From: Saccharicrinis sp.
Lineage (GTDB): Bacteria; Bacteroidota; Bacteroidia; Bacteroidales; Marinilabiliaceae
Length of the DNA: 37,962 nucleotides
Direction of reading: 5' to 3'
Assembly: GCA_024635585.1 (NCBI GenBank)
Contig: JAGXIP010000164.1
Location: 1-37,962 of the forward strand
In this document: positions 17,096 to 26,637 of the stretch, piece by piece
How the letters are laid out: every line of letters starts with the position of its first letter
Numbering within the stretch: position 1 is the first letter of the stretch
Made by a program: the position numbers and the translations under genes
Notes under the pieces: generated by a model
The model's database searches: none
What the model was told of the DNA's origin: nothing
The model's input: only the letters and a program-made list of their open reading frames with translations

Positions 17096-18551
17096 TTTGT
17101 TCAAGATTTGAATTTAACTTAATGTTTCGTTCGGGTATTGGTAGCACAAAGAAATTAGACGGATAGGATAGGTTACAAACTGTAGACACGCATCCTTCGT
17201 TTCGTTCCACGTTTTTATTAAAACGGGCTATGTCGTATAGCAGATGACCTTCGAAGCACAATTCTTTGCGACGTTCAATGAATATCGCTTCCAACAAATC
17301 ATCCGTTTCAAGGGTTAAAGTAGCATTGGCTCTTTCCTGAATTACATTCAAGTCGTTGAGTGCTTGTTCACTTTGGTTAAGCCGGGCGGCAGCTTCGGCC
17401 CGAATCAAATATATTTCGCTCATCCTGATTACAGGATATCCCGGGTTATCCTGAAATTTTCGGGTAAAATAATAAGGTAGCTCTTCTTTATCCTCACCCA
17501 CCAACGTTTCTAACGGTGCTTCTATAAACATGTTTTTGCCTCTTACGTCCGATGGCTCAAACAAGTTCAGCAAATCTCCCGAAGCCACATAGCTTTCATA
17601 ATCCATTGCGGAACGATAACCAAAATCACCAGAAACTGAACTGGTTGTCGACAACTCCCCGTCTCTATCATAGTGTATGCTTAATTCAAATACAATTTCG
17701 CTAACGGCAACATTGGGCTCTTTCCACTGATCCACATAATCGCCTTGTGGCATAAGATCAATGCCTGATTCAGCGATCACATCGTTAGCCAAATCATAAG
17801 CCCTTTGCCAATTATTGGCATAAAGAACTGCCCTGGCCATTAATGCTTTAGTACTGGTAGCAGTTAACAACGAATAGTTAGTGCCATCCAGCGTATTGGT
17901 TTCTGTAAAAAGTTGAAGCGCTGTTTCAAAATCCTGCATCACCAATTCATAACAACGTTTAACCGATTCCCTCGCCGGAAAATCAACGCCTATTTTCTGT
18001 GTCTTGGTGTTATAAACAATTCCTTTGTGCGATGCGTCTGCTGTGGAAGTATAATTTTGAGCATAATTACGCAGCAGCAGAAAATGAGAAAAGGCACGCA
18101 TACTATAACATTCTGCTTTTATTTGTTGCTTCTGACCGTCGCTTGCATCCTCAACCGCATCCACGTTCTCAATTAATAAATTGCAGCCATTTATAATCTT
18201 ATAACAATCGGCATAAGATGACTTAAACTCACTCTCATCTTTGTCGTCGGAAAAATTGTAACTATTTTCTATTCTCTTATAAATTGATGTAACCAAGCCT
18301 TTACTATTGTTCGATAAGTTTGGTGAAAAAGAAATATTACCGCCACAAGCATCGGCATAAACTGCATCCACCTCGTTCATCATATGTTGCGACAGCATGG
18401 TATAGTTGCCACTCATAGCCTCTCTGATACCTTTGTACGAGCCCAGTTGCTCACTGATAGAAATTTGTGTACCGGGTTCCTGCTCAAGAAATTCATCACA
18501 ACTCCAAACAATAAAGAGTATTAATAGGCTATATGCTAGTTTCTTTCTCAT
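17082..18551 (-). CDS. SusD/RagB-family nutrient-binding outer-membrane lipoprotein
   Basis: SusD-like proteins sit as a lid on the SusC pore and capture glycans or peptides at the cell surface. The 489 residues begin with a lipoprotein signal, with Cys18 in IVWSCDEFLEQEPG. That stretch is the typical SusD mature N-terminus (C-x2-FLE-x-P). The helical TPR-like body (AECYSMRAFSHFLLLRNYAQ) and the C-terminal segment VIRMSEIYLIRAEAAARLN followed by IFIERRKELCFEGHLLYDIAR are classic for the family. It starts one base after the susC stop, so the two are cotranscribed and probably form a complex. Confidence 0.95.
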   Translation of the reverse strand: MRKKLAYSLLILFIVWSCDEFLEQEPGTQISISEQLGSYKGIREAMSGNYTMLSQHMMNEVDAVYADACGGNISFSPNLSNNSKGLVTSIYKRIENSYNFSDDKDESEFKSSYADCYKIINGCNLLIENVDAVEDASDGQKQQIKAECYSMRAFSHFLLLRNYAQNYTSTADASHKGIVYNTKTQKIGVDFPARESVKRCYELVMQDFETALQLFTETNTLDGTNYSLLTATSTKALMARAVLYANNWQRAYDLANDVIAESGIDLMPQGDYVDQWKEPNVAVSEIVFELSIHYDRDGELSTTSSVSGDFGYRSAMDYESYVASGDLLNLFEPSDVRGKNMFIEAPLETLVGEDKEELPYYFTRKFQDNPGYPVIRMSEIYLIRAEAAARLNQSEQALNDLNVIQERANATLTLETDDLLEAIFIERRKELCFEGHLLYDIARFNKNVERNEGCVSTVCNLSYPSNFFVLPIPERNIKLNSNLEQNEGY

Positions 18552-18552
18552 C

Positions 18553-21500
18553 TTAAAAATTCATTTTAAGTCCTAACGTAAATGTTCTCGATTCGGGATA
18601 GGTATTCATAAATTCTCGAATCCCATTTTTCCCTCTTGGGCTTTTTTGTTTATAAAAATAAGCTACGTTCGATACATCGGCCATAATACTTAGGTTCTTA
18701 ACAAAAATATTAGCCCGGTGAAAAGGTACTTTATAGGATAAACTAATATTGCTAATCTTTAGATGTGAGCTGTCGTAAATGTACTTACTCAAATTAGTAA
18801 CCAAAGGGTTGTATTTTGATACGGCCGGTTGTAGCGCCAAATCGCCCGGGCCGCTCCAGTAATCGTACGCATTTATACTAAGGTTGCGACTGCCAATGAA
18901 ATTATAATTAGATATCAGATTGTAATCCACCAATTTATCCCCACCATATTTAAACGAGCCCCTAACACTTAACGAAAGGTTTTTAAAACTGAGGGATGAA
19001 TTAAAACCACCGTAAAAATCAGCTTGTGCATTGCCAATAGGTTGCCAGTCGGTGGCATTAAACAAATCATTTATCAATTCAGAGTCATAAATCTGTCCGT
19101 TTACCTCTACCAGATCACGACCGGTGGCCGGATCGATTCCAGCCCAGTTTAATCCCCAAATAGTTGAAGTACTGTAACCTTCTTTTATGGCTATGGCTTT
19201 GGATGCTGCCGAGTAATCATCACCAAATCCCCGTACCGAAGTAATTTTACTTTTCAGGGTAGCGATATTAAGATTTACATCCCATTTAAAATCAGTGCTT
19301 TTAATAATCTGTGTTCGTAAAGAAGCCTCCCAACCTTTATTGTACATATTGGAGCCATTAATTTGAATGCCCGCATAACCCGTTTCGTGAGGAATGTCGC
19401 GGCTGGATATCATATCTTCGATATTATCGTAGAAGTATTCAACCGTCAAATTTAATCGGGAGAGCATACTAATATCTATGCCAAAGTTGAATTTTTTATT
19501 GGTTTCCCAAGTTAATCGGGGATTTGGAGCATCGCTGGGAGTGGCATAGGCCACTTTATTATACCCTCCAAATTCCTTATACGAATAGAGCCCTTTAGAT
19601 CTATAGGAGCCGATACGGGAGTTGCCGGTTGTACCATAGCTTATTCTCAACCTAAAAAAATCAAGCCACAACTGTTGTTTCAGGAATGATTCTTTGCTGA
19701 CAATCCAGCTTAGGCCGGCACCTCCATTATAAGCTACATTGGTGTCATCCCCAAAAACCGAACTTTCGTCGCGGCGGAAGTTGGCCAGGAAAAAGTATTT
19801 CTTTTTCAAATCATAATTCAGTTGGGAAAATAACGATATCCTCGAATTATAATTAATGTCGGAATTATAGGTTTGCAACTTATACCTATCATCATCCACA
19901 GTTTTGGGATCGTCATCCTGAATAGCATCGCTGACAGGATGGATACGTTCCGGATTAACAAAACCTCTTCCCGAGGCATAGTCAAAATCTACCTTTTCTT
20001 CTGCCAATTCAATGCCGGCCATCACATCAAAGTAATGGTTGTCGTTTATCTGTTTTTTATAACTGGTCTGTGCCTGCCAGTTCCATCGTGTTGAGTTTCT
20101 ATTATTTATCGTTCGTCGTCCCCACATTGGGTAATCTGCGCCATTTAGGATAAATCCGCCATTCAACTGACCGCTTTCGTTAGCACCGGAAAAATAACGG
20201 TCCTGTTCTTTATCTTTGTAGTCGATGCCGAGGAGTGTAGAAATAATCCAATCCTCCGAAATATTATAGGCCAAGTTCAGGCTGGTAATAAAGCCCTTTG
20301 TATCTGATTTATTAAGGTTTTGCTCAATGGCTGCAAAGGGATTCCCCAAACCGGATACACCAATATTGGTATAAGTGCCATCCTGGTTATAAATGGGTAA
20401 ATTAGGTGCAAAGGCATAGCTATAATAAATATTAGGCGCATTCTTTTGCACAATACTGGGGCTAAACGATAGTTGAGCCTTAAGTCGTTGGGTTGTGAAG
20501 CCAAAGTTTGAACTTACGCGGTATTGATCGGAGCTGTTACCTTTTTGCGGCTCCTTAATGTGCAAATAATTTACCCCCACACGAAAGGTAAAGGCTTTGT
20601 GCCCACCACTGACACTCAAAGCATATTTGTTAAAAGCACCCGTTCCGTTTAATTCATCAAACCAACTGGTATTAACTCCATTGTAAGGGGTTGGGTTAGC
20701 ACCCTGACTTGCCAAAAAAGCATTTAGCACTTCGCTGTATTGCTCCCCATTCATGTACTTTATTTGGTTGATGGCTTGAGAAATACCATGTTGCGTGGAG
20801 AAGTCAAATTTCGTTTTCCCAGCTTTCCCCTTTTTTGTAGTGATAAGGATTACACCATTGGCACCGTCGGCACCGTAAATACTCACGGCTGCTGCATCTT
20901 TCAATACATTTATCGATTCAATATCTTCGGGAGCCAATTGTCCCAAGGGATTGTTGAAGTTCTCAGCATTGGTACCACTCCCATCGAAAAAGGAATTGTC
21001 AATGGCCATTTCTTCGCTCATGATTACTCCATCGATAATGATCAGTGGCTGAGTGGAGGTTCCTAATAAGGAATTACTCACAGGAGTCAAGCTGCCTTGC
21101 CCACGAATATTGATTTTAACTGGTGACAAAGGACCCGAACCAGTTTCGATATTAACCCCTGCAATTTGGCCAACAAGCATTTTGTCTACGCTTTCAAAAG
21201 CTTGACCCACCTGAATATCTTTTGATTGAATAGTCTCGATACTACCAACTACCTCTTCCTTTAGTTTTTGCGTCCCATAAGATGAAGTGATTACTACTTG
21301 CTCCAGTTCATTAACGGATTCCTCCATAAATATTTCGAGGTAGGTTCTGTTACCCACGTTCACCGTTTGTGTTTCCATCCCGATAAAGGAGATAACCAAC
21401 TCCAGGTTTCCTGCATGTTCTTCTTTAACGGCAAGTCCAAATTGACCCTCCAAATTGGAGACGGTTCCTAAACCCGTTGCTTTAACCACGATATTAACTC

Positions 21501-21618
21501 CTGGAAGTGGTGAGTTGTCAGCTTTGTCCAAAACCCTACCCGTAATCCTGACTTGTGCGGCAATGGATCCAAGGTTAATGACAAAGGCAAACAAAAGAAC
21601 AGTGAGTTTGAATTGCAT
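18553..21618 (-). CDS. SusC/RagA-family TonB-linked outer-membrane receptor
   Basis: A TonB-dependent transporter that imports oligomers bound by its SusD partner. The 1021 residues carry a signal peptide, then a carboxypeptidase D regulatory-like domain (ITGRVLDKADNSPLPGVNI, about 25-100). The SusC plug follows with VVITSSYGTQKLKEEVVGS, INIRGQGSL and LKDAAAVSIYGADGANGVIL. A 22-strand-type barrel ends in TFTLGLKMNF with a terminal Phe. The STN domain is absent, so signalling through an anti-sigma factor is not expected, and no ECF sigma/anti-sigma pair lies next to it. The substrate is not readable from sequence. The proteases around it suggest peptides, as with P. gingivalis RagAB. Confidence 0.95.
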   Translation of the reverse strand: MQFKLTVLLFAFVINLGSIAAQVRITGRVLDKADNSPLPGVNIVVKATGLGTVSNLEGQFGLAVKEEHAGNLELVISFIGMETQTVNVGNRTYLEIFMEESVNELEQVVITSSYGTQKLKEEVVGSIETIQSKDIQVGQAFESVDKMLVGQIAGVNIETGSGPLSPVKINIRGQGSLTPVSNSLLGTSTQPLIIIDGVIMSEEMAIDNSFFDGSGTNAENFNNPLGQLAPEDIESINVLKDAAAVSIYGADGANGVILITTKKGKAGKTKFDFSTQHGISQAINQIKYMNGEQYSEVLNAFLASQGANPTPYNGVNTSWFDELNGTGAFNKYALSVSGGHKAFTFRVGVNYLHIKEPQKGNSSDQYRVSSNFGFTTQRLKAQLSFSPSIVQKNAPNIYYSYAFAPNLPIYNQDGTYTNIGVSGLGNPFAAIEQNLNKSDTKGFITSLNLAYNISEDWIISTLLGIDYKDKEQDRYFSGANESGQLNGGFILNGADYPMWGRRTINNRNSTRWNWQAQTSYKKQINDNHYFDVMAGIELAEEKVDFDYASGRGFVNPERIHPVSDAIQDDDPKTVDDDRYKLQTYNSDINYNSRISLFSQLNYDLKKKYFFLANFRRDESSVFGDDTNVAYNGGAGLSWIVSKESFLKQQLWLDFFRLRISYGTTGNSRIGSYRSKGLYSYKEFGGYNKVAYATPSDAPNPRLTWETNKKFNFGIDISMLSRLNLTVEYFYDNIEDMISSRDIPHETGYAGIQINGSNMYNKGWEASLRTQIIKSTDFKWDVNLNIATLKSKITSVRGFGDDYSAASKAIAIKEGYSTSTIWGLNWAGIDPATGRDLVEVNGQIYDSELINDLFNATDWQPIGNAQADFYGGFNSSLSFKNLSLSVRGSFKYGGDKLVDYNLISNYNFIGSRNLSINAYDYWSGPGDLALQPAVSKYNPLVTNLSKYIYDSSHLKISNISLSYKVPFHRANIFVKNLSIMADVSNVAYFYKQKSPRGKNGIREFMNTYPESRTFTLGLKMNF

Positions 21619-21644
21619 GGGTCGATTTATTATAAAAATGAAAA

Positions 21645-21676
21645 GAGAACAATCCGTGGAACGACGGATTGTTCCC
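21645..21676 (-). terminator. Terminator between ELW-repeat gene and susC
   Basis: An 11-bp perfect stem (GAACAATCCGT, 21647-21657, with 21664-21674) around a six-base loop is followed on the minus strand by TCTTTTCATTTTT. It lies just after the T9SS gene and only about 28 bp before the susC ATG. SusC expression must therefore depend on read-through or on a promoter overlapping this hairpin. Confidence 0.7.
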
Positions 21677-21689
21677 CATGTTTTAATGA

Positions 21690-23159
21690 TTACTTAATGG
21701 TGATTTTTTCAGTCAAAGTACTTGTACCATCCACAATTTGTAAGATATAAATCCCTACTCTGCTATAGTTTATTTGGTTATTTAAAACCTGACCGTTAGC
21801 AACACATTCACCGGCTAAATTATAAATGCAATAAGTGGCATTGGCCGATTCCAATCCATTGATATTTATTCTGCCCTTTGATGGATTTGGATAAACCTTC
21901 ACAACTGAAACAATAGGTGCATCACCAATGGCAGTTGAGATAGTTGCAGGATCCAACATAAACAATTCGTTACCTGTTGTTTCGGTTCCAGTTGCATCTT
22001 CACCCTCGAAGTAAAGGATGCCATTTAGTTCAACAATTTCATCAATATCGATAATCGTTGAATTCAACTGTTCAATGGTTGTTCCATTTGTTCTGAATAG
22101 GTGACTTTTCTTATCTGCACCGTTATCCTGACCACTATAATATAAATAACCATCATATGCACAGTAATCAGAAGGGTTATGGTCAATATTGTCAACACTT
22201 GCTATATTACTGATATTGGTTGTCGTTCCTGCAGTTGGATTATACACATAAAGCTGATCCCCGTTGATGCCGTCATCTCCCTCTAAAAATATTTTTCCAT
22301 CCCAGGCATATAGGTTGTCAACACCGCCTATGGTCGAAGCTGAGGGGATGGCTATGGTTCCGACTTCGGTACCGTCAGTTTCCCATAGGCCGCCAAGCGC
22401 TTCAAAATATACTTTGGTATCCAGATTGACCATGTTAGAAATACCTGAACTTTCAATTCTGTCGTTAGGGGTTTCGTTAGTTAAATCATCGGCGGCAATG
22501 TTCTTAACCAATGTGTATTCTTGGGTCGAGAAATCGTACTCGTAAAGTTCTGTACCAACCTCACTGCCCAGAATATTATCCTTGTCTTCATTATCGTTTC
22601 GCATATATAAAAGGGCCTTCCCATTGAGAATGGTAAAAACGCCACCCAGAACATTTTCGACAAGTCCGGTAGTTGCATTGGCCACCTTTTGAATTGCGGT
22701 TCCATTGAATTCGTATATGGCATTGCTTTCTGTTACTTTGATAAAGTATAACTTGCCATCATATTCCTTTGGCGAGAAGATTAAGGTTCCCAAGCCAAGA
22801 TCAACTGTTCCGCTTTCGGTACCATCGGTCGAGTAGGCCACATTTCCACTTCCTGGATTAGCGGAGAAAAACAAAGTAGAATTGAAATTAAAGAAAAAGC
22901 TGGGAGAAGAACTGGAAGTACCGGTTCTTATATCTGCAACTAATTCCGTAATAGTGCCGTTTGTTCTCCACAATTCTTTACCGTGGTCAACAACATCGGC
23001 CGCATCATCGGCCGCAAAATAAACATAACCGTCAAAAACAAATAAGTTTGCGGGGAGAGAATTTCCTGTACCAGGGTTAATGTCCTTAACAAGGGCAATT
23101 TGAGCTTGAGCTCCTATGGCAATAAAAGCCAATACGAAAAAGTAGTAAAATTTTGTCAT
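21690..23159 (-). CDS. T9SS-exported ELW-repeat (beta-propeller-like) protein
   Basis: A 489-residue secreted protein. A signal peptide ends near GAQAQ. The body contains repeats with ELWRTNGT, LWETDGTEVGT and YSTDGTESGTVDL patterns (ELWxxDGT type), plus many DGxLYF strands that suggest a beta-propeller. The C-terminus has a type IX secretion type A sorting domain: VVKVYPNPSKGRININGL, then CIYNLAGECVANGQV, then GIYILQIVDG and EKITIK. It is thus expected outside the cell or anchored on the surface. The ligand is unknown. A terminator separates it from susC, so the functional link to the uptake locus is only positional. Confidence 0.85.
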   Translation of the reverse strand: MTKFYYFFVLAFIAIGAQAQIALVKDINPGTGNSLPANLFVFDGYVYFAADDAADVVDHGKELWRTNGTITELVADIRTGTSSSSPSFFFNFNSTLFFSANPGSGNVAYSTDGTESGTVDLGLGTLIFSPKEYDGKLYFIKVTESNAIYEFNGTAIQKVANATTGLVENVLGGVFTILNGKALLYMRNDNEDKDNILGSEVGTELYEYDFSTQEYTLVKNIAADDLTNETPNDRIESSGISNMVNLDTKVYFEALGGLWETDGTEVGTIAIPSASTIGGVDNLYAWDGKIFLEGDDGINGDQLYVYNPTAGTTTNISNIASVDNIDHNPSDYCAYDGYLYYSGQDNGADKKSHLFRTNGTTIEQLNSTIIDIDEIVELNGILYFEGEDATGTETTGNELFMLDPATISTAIGDAPIVSVVKVYPNPSKGRININGLESANATYCIYNLAGECVANGQVLNNQINYSRVGIYILQIVDGTSTLTEKITIK

Positions 23160-23286
23160 AATACATTATTTTAAAGATGATGTGATTACCGATAATAATT
23201 TTGAGGCAAAGATTATTTTCAATACTATTACGGGCGATCACAATTAATTAATAATATGCGTCAATAACATAATAAAGTTTGTAATG

Positions 23287-25188
23287 TTATTTAAAAGTAT
23301 ATGGATTATCCAGCTCTTCGGTAATACCATTTTCGTACTGGATAAATAGTTTCTCCTCTGTAATTTTGTCCACTATCTCTTGGGCTGTTGTTTTCTTCCG
23401 TACGAAAAATACCCGTAGTGTAGGTTCATCGTTAAAGTAAGTGACCATGCCTACTACATACGGGTTGGCTTTTCCTACATGATTGATCATATATTGCATC
23501 ATTTGCTTGTTGCGGGGATAAGTGTCGAATGTCATTTCAAATGAAGCCAGCTCTTCATTTTTATAATCGCTTCGTTTATTAAATGTGCGTTTAAATGGCA
23601 TAAACAAGCCTTTGCGAAGATCTATACCCGTGGTATATGATTTTAGTCGCTCTATAGCGGCCACGTCAAATTCAAGTTCCTGCTCAAACTCCATCCCTCC
23701 GCTTACCAGCTTTATACTTTCCGTCTCAATACTGGCTTTTAGTTTCTCTAAATCCATACCATAATCGCAATATATCTTTACACTTACAGGCTCCCCAAAT
23801 GATGTTTCAAAAGCGTATATATCATTCCGTTTACGCATAATCTGATCCAAATAGAAAATATCCATCTGATCGAACAGATTATATACTTTTACCTCTATGA
23901 TAGCCACTTTAGAACTATCTGCCGCATCCTTTATAAATACCCGAGTAGGTGTAAACAAGGATTTTTTTACTTCCTCAGATGAAATGGTCAAACTATCGTA
24001 CCAAATTTTTACCGAATTTGTATTTACATAGGTGGCCGCACCAAGCACCCCTGGGACAGCCTTCATTTGATTAACAAAGGAGATACTGCTTCCATAGCAC
24101 TTAACATTTTTAAGGCCTTCATACTCAAACAAACTAGCGTTTTCAACAGCCGCCTCATCGCCCCATTTCATATTTACAGTAGGTATTTCAAGTTTATTTC
24201 CCAGATAAATACCTCCCAATACCAACACACATAAAGCCGCAATAGGCATCCAGCGAAAATTGTTCTTATTGTTTATCAAAAGGGTATCTGAAACAGGACA
24301 AGCACCCAAGCAATCGCCGCACAAATTACAGTCGGCGTGGTTAACCACTTCCAGCGAAGCCACATCGATACCTTGAGGGCATTCCTTGGAACACAAACCA
24401 CAATCGATACAGGAATTCGTATTTCGTGTGATTTTTAGCATTTGAATGCTTTTTGATTTTTCGGGCAGTAGCACCTCGAAGAAATAACCCGCAACAAACA
24501 ATGTGATTAATAGATATATCCAGCTAACTTCGATATCAAGCGCATATATTATCGCATAACCGATAACCAGTGTAAGTACAATATATATGTGTTTGAACAG
24601 GTTTGAAAAAGCTCCCAATGGGCATACATAGCGACACCAAAACATAGGAACAATAGTGGAGCCAATAGCAAGAATCAAAATAGCGCTTACGGCCATCCAC
24701 GGAATCACGTCTTCGCCAAACCTACTTGCTGCAGCATAGAAGGGATCGTAGGTTTTGCAAAACAGCTCGTTGGATGCCAATGTAAAGTAAAACGTGATGC
24801 CCAGCAAAACATACTTCAAGACACGTAATAGCTTATCCGTCGTTGGGGGAATAGTAGTTTGTATCTTGATTTTACGCCCTAGCTTCCCAAACCATTCCGA
24901 TGTTGTACCCAACGGACATAGATAACTGCAAAACAGCTTGCTAAAGAGCAACACGCCTATTAATAGGACAACCCCAAGTACCAATTGCATTCCTGCCATG
25001 GAACAGGCCAGTGCTCCATTGTCTAAAAATGTAAATACAGATTGTATTCCACCCAAAGGGCAATAAGCTTCGAAATCAACAAATAACTGAGGGTTAAAAA
25101 GCACCCTGATAAACCAATATACGATAACTGCTAAAAGCGCTAATTGAATAATGGTACGAACACCATTCCTTTTTATAAACCTTGACAT
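23287..25188 (-). CDS. Membrane 4Fe-4S protein (NapH/NosR-like) with C-terminal HMA-like repeats
   Basis: The 633 residues are counted from the ATG at 25188. An upstream TTG at 25230 is rejected because it lies upstream of the transcription start implied by the -7 box. The N-terminal half has several membrane segments and two FCSYLCPLG/WCRYVCPLG motifs (Cys87/91, Cys185/189) as in NapH, NosR and CcoG. A two-cluster ferredoxin domain follows (Cys260, 263, 266, 270 and Cys287, 290, 293, 297). The C-terminal 300 residues seem to hold three heavy-metal-associated-like beta-alpha folds. The first starts NVKCYGSS and keeps only one cysteine (Cys364) of the usual CxxC. An inner-membrane electron-transfer role is inferred. 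The partner is unknown and no nitrous oxide or nitrate reductase genes are nearby. Confidence 0.8.
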   Translation of the reverse strand: MSRFIKRNGVRTIIQLALLAVIVYWFIRVLFNPQLFVDFEAYCPLGGIQSVFTFLDNGALACSMAGMQLVLGVVLLIGVLLFSKLFCSYLCPLGTTSEWFGKLGRKIKIQTTIPPTTDKLLRVLKYVLLGITFYFTLASNELFCKTYDPFYAAASRFGEDVIPWMAVSAILILAIGSTIVPMFWCRYVCPLGAFSNLFKHIYIVLTLVIGYAIIYALDIEVSWIYLLITLFVAGYFFEVLLPEKSKSIQMLKITRNTNSCIDCGLCSKECPQGIDVASLEVVNHADCNLCGDCLGACPVSDTLLINNKNNFRWMPIAALCVLVLGGIYLGNKLEIPTVNMKWGDEAAVENASLFEYEGLKNVKCYGSSISFVNQMKAVPGVLGAATYVNTNSVKIWYDSLTISSEEVKKSLFTPTRVFIKDAADSSKVAIIEVKVYNLFDQMDIFYLDQIMRKRNDIYAFETSFGEPVSVKIYCDYGMDLEKLKASIETESIKLVSGGMEFEQELEFDVAAIERLKSYTTGIDLRKGLFMPFKRTFNKRSDYKNEELASFEMTFDTYPRNKQMMQYMINHVGKANPYVVGMVTYFNDEPTLRVFFVRKKTTAQEIVDKITEEKLFIQYENGITEELDNPYTFK

Positions 25189-25227
25189 CAATTCTATATT
25201 TGTTAATTGATTTAGTAATGAACAATC

Positions 25228-25235
25228 CAAAAGTA
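25228..25235 (-). promoter_or_regulatory. Putative -7 element for the Fe-S membrane protein
   Basis: The minus strand reads TACTTTTG, matching TAnnTTTG about 40 bp before the ATG at 25188. A TTTG lies upstream but with only 14 bp spacing, so the -33 element is not convincing. Confidence 0.4.
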
Positions 25236-25394
25236 TAAACCACTATTAACAAATCGGTACCACAACAATTTTTGACACCTAAAAAACAGGTGCCATATTT
25301 TTTTGGTACGCGCTACCGGTTGTATTACAGGACAATAGAAATTAACGAGACGATTTGGTATAAGCTATCGAAATTAGGAGTGAAAGGGGGCTGA

Positions 25395-26543
25395 TTAATC
25401 TCTTCCTTGTTGTGCCCGATAATCGGAGGGGGTTATTCCGGTATGGTTTTTAAAAATTCTGTTGTAACTGGTTTTTGATGCAAAACCACAGTCCATGGCC
25501 AATGAGAATATGGTGAACCTATCATTGCTCTCGTCATCCAATTTTCGTTTCAAGGTTTCTACACGGTACTTGTTCATGTATTCACAATAATAAATATTGG
25601 CTTTTTGTATAATAATCTGTGAGATTTCATTTTGCGAAATATTCACCTCCTCCGATAAAGCGCGTATGGTATATTGCCCGGTTAAATAGGGTTGTTGCGA
25701 TTTGACAAAGTCTTCGATGGCTTCAAATTTCCCATCGATATTTTCAATATCTAGTTCGTTTTCACCTTGCTTAAAGGTTGCTGGCGACTTTTTAGTGCCT
25801 ACCTGTGAATCATCCAATGGAATACTTACTCCGGCTTTAGGTGCTACAAATAAATATCCATAGCTATTCCCCATATACAGGAAAATCATAATAAAAAAGG
25901 AAACCAGGATATTTACAACCAGAATATCATTGCCCAAAAATCCAAACCCAAGCCAATAAATGACTTTATATATTACCGACATGGAAAATAAAACAAAGAC
26001 TCCGATAGTAATATTATTAATCCATGTTATTCTGATATGGTTAATACAATTTATCTTGCTATAACCCATCTTTTTGGAATTGACATAATACCATCCAGCA
26101 AACAAATAAGCCCCCAAAATAAAAAATTTAAGGAAGGACAATAGGTTAACATAGCGATTGTCGTCATGAAGGCAACCTGTGCCATAACAATCCATCACCC
26201 CAAGTACTTCATTGAAATACCATTTCAAACTAAACAAAAAGACGAAAGGTAGGATATTTAAAAGATGAATCCTTTTTAGAGTAAAAGCTTTATCCACAAA
26301 ACTTCGAACATAGAAATAGAAAAAAACACCATGCAAAACGTGTGTATCGCACAATATGGAAAAAAGCAATAAATATCTTGAGAATAAACCAATGGAATGT
26401 AAAAAGAAACCGAGCTCGGTTACAGCGAGAAGAATAATCCAGGCCACAAAAAATTTTTCCGATAAAGCCTTCTTAGGTTTAACTATCAGAGAAAACGAAA
26501 AAAATAAAATCAGCGCTAGACAAACTATGTAAATATATGACAT
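25395..26543 (-). CDS. Membrane-anchored AraC-family transcriptional regulator
   Basis: A 382-residue protein. The first 240 residues contain about seven hydrophobic segments, and the last 100 contain an AraC DNA-binding domain with two helix-turn-helix units (YTIRALSEEVNISQNEISQ and FTIFSLAMDCGFASKTSYNR in turn, then FKNHTGITPSDYR). Such 7TM-AraC fusions are common in Bacteroidota and are thought to sense signals at the membrane. The ATG at 26543 lies 25 bp after a -7 box. It may regulate the Fe-S protein gene 200 bp downstream, but that is only positional inference. Confidence 0.88.
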   Translation of the reverse strand: MSYIYIVCLALILFFSFSLIVKPKKALSEKFFVAWIILLAVTELGFFLHSIGLFSRYLLLFSILCDTHVLHGVFFYFYVRSFVDKAFTLKRIHLLNILPFVFLFSLKWYFNEVLGVMDCYGTGCLHDDNRYVNLLSFLKFFILGAYLFAGWYYVNSKKMGYSKINCINHIRITWINNITIGVFVLFSMSVIYKVIYWLGFGFLGNDILVVNILVSFFIMIFLYMGNSYGYLFVAPKAGVSIPLDDSQVGTKKSPATFKQGENELDIENIDGKFEAIEDFVKSQQPYLTGQYTIRALSEEVNISQNEISQIIIQKANIYYCEYMNKYRVETLKRKLDDESNDRFTIFSLAMDCGFASKTSYNRIFKNHTGITPSDYRAQQGRD

Positions 26544-26567
26544 ATGAATTTAATCTCCCTCTGACTC

Positions 26568-26575
26568 CAAAGATA
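26568..26575 (-). promoter_or_regulatory. Putative -7 element for the AraC-type regulator
   Basis: The minus strand reads TATCTTTG, an exact TAnnTTTG match 25 bp upstream of the ATG. No clean -33 TTTG at 17-20 bp was seen. Confidence 0.45.
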
Positions 26576-26637
26576 ATTATCTATGCCATAAAAATGGTAT
26601 ATCAAAGTATCTATTTAAATATTCAATAGTCTTGTTG

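Noticed and set aside
25189-25230. TTG start adding 14 residues to the Fe-S protein
   Set aside because: The extra residues are not conserved-looking, and the TTG overlaps the predicted -7 box and lies upstream of the implied transcription start.
25276-25292. CACCT/AGGTG hairpin after the AraC-type gene as terminator
   Set aside because: The T-run lies on the plus-strand side, while the gene it would terminate is on the minus strand. The stem has only five pairs.
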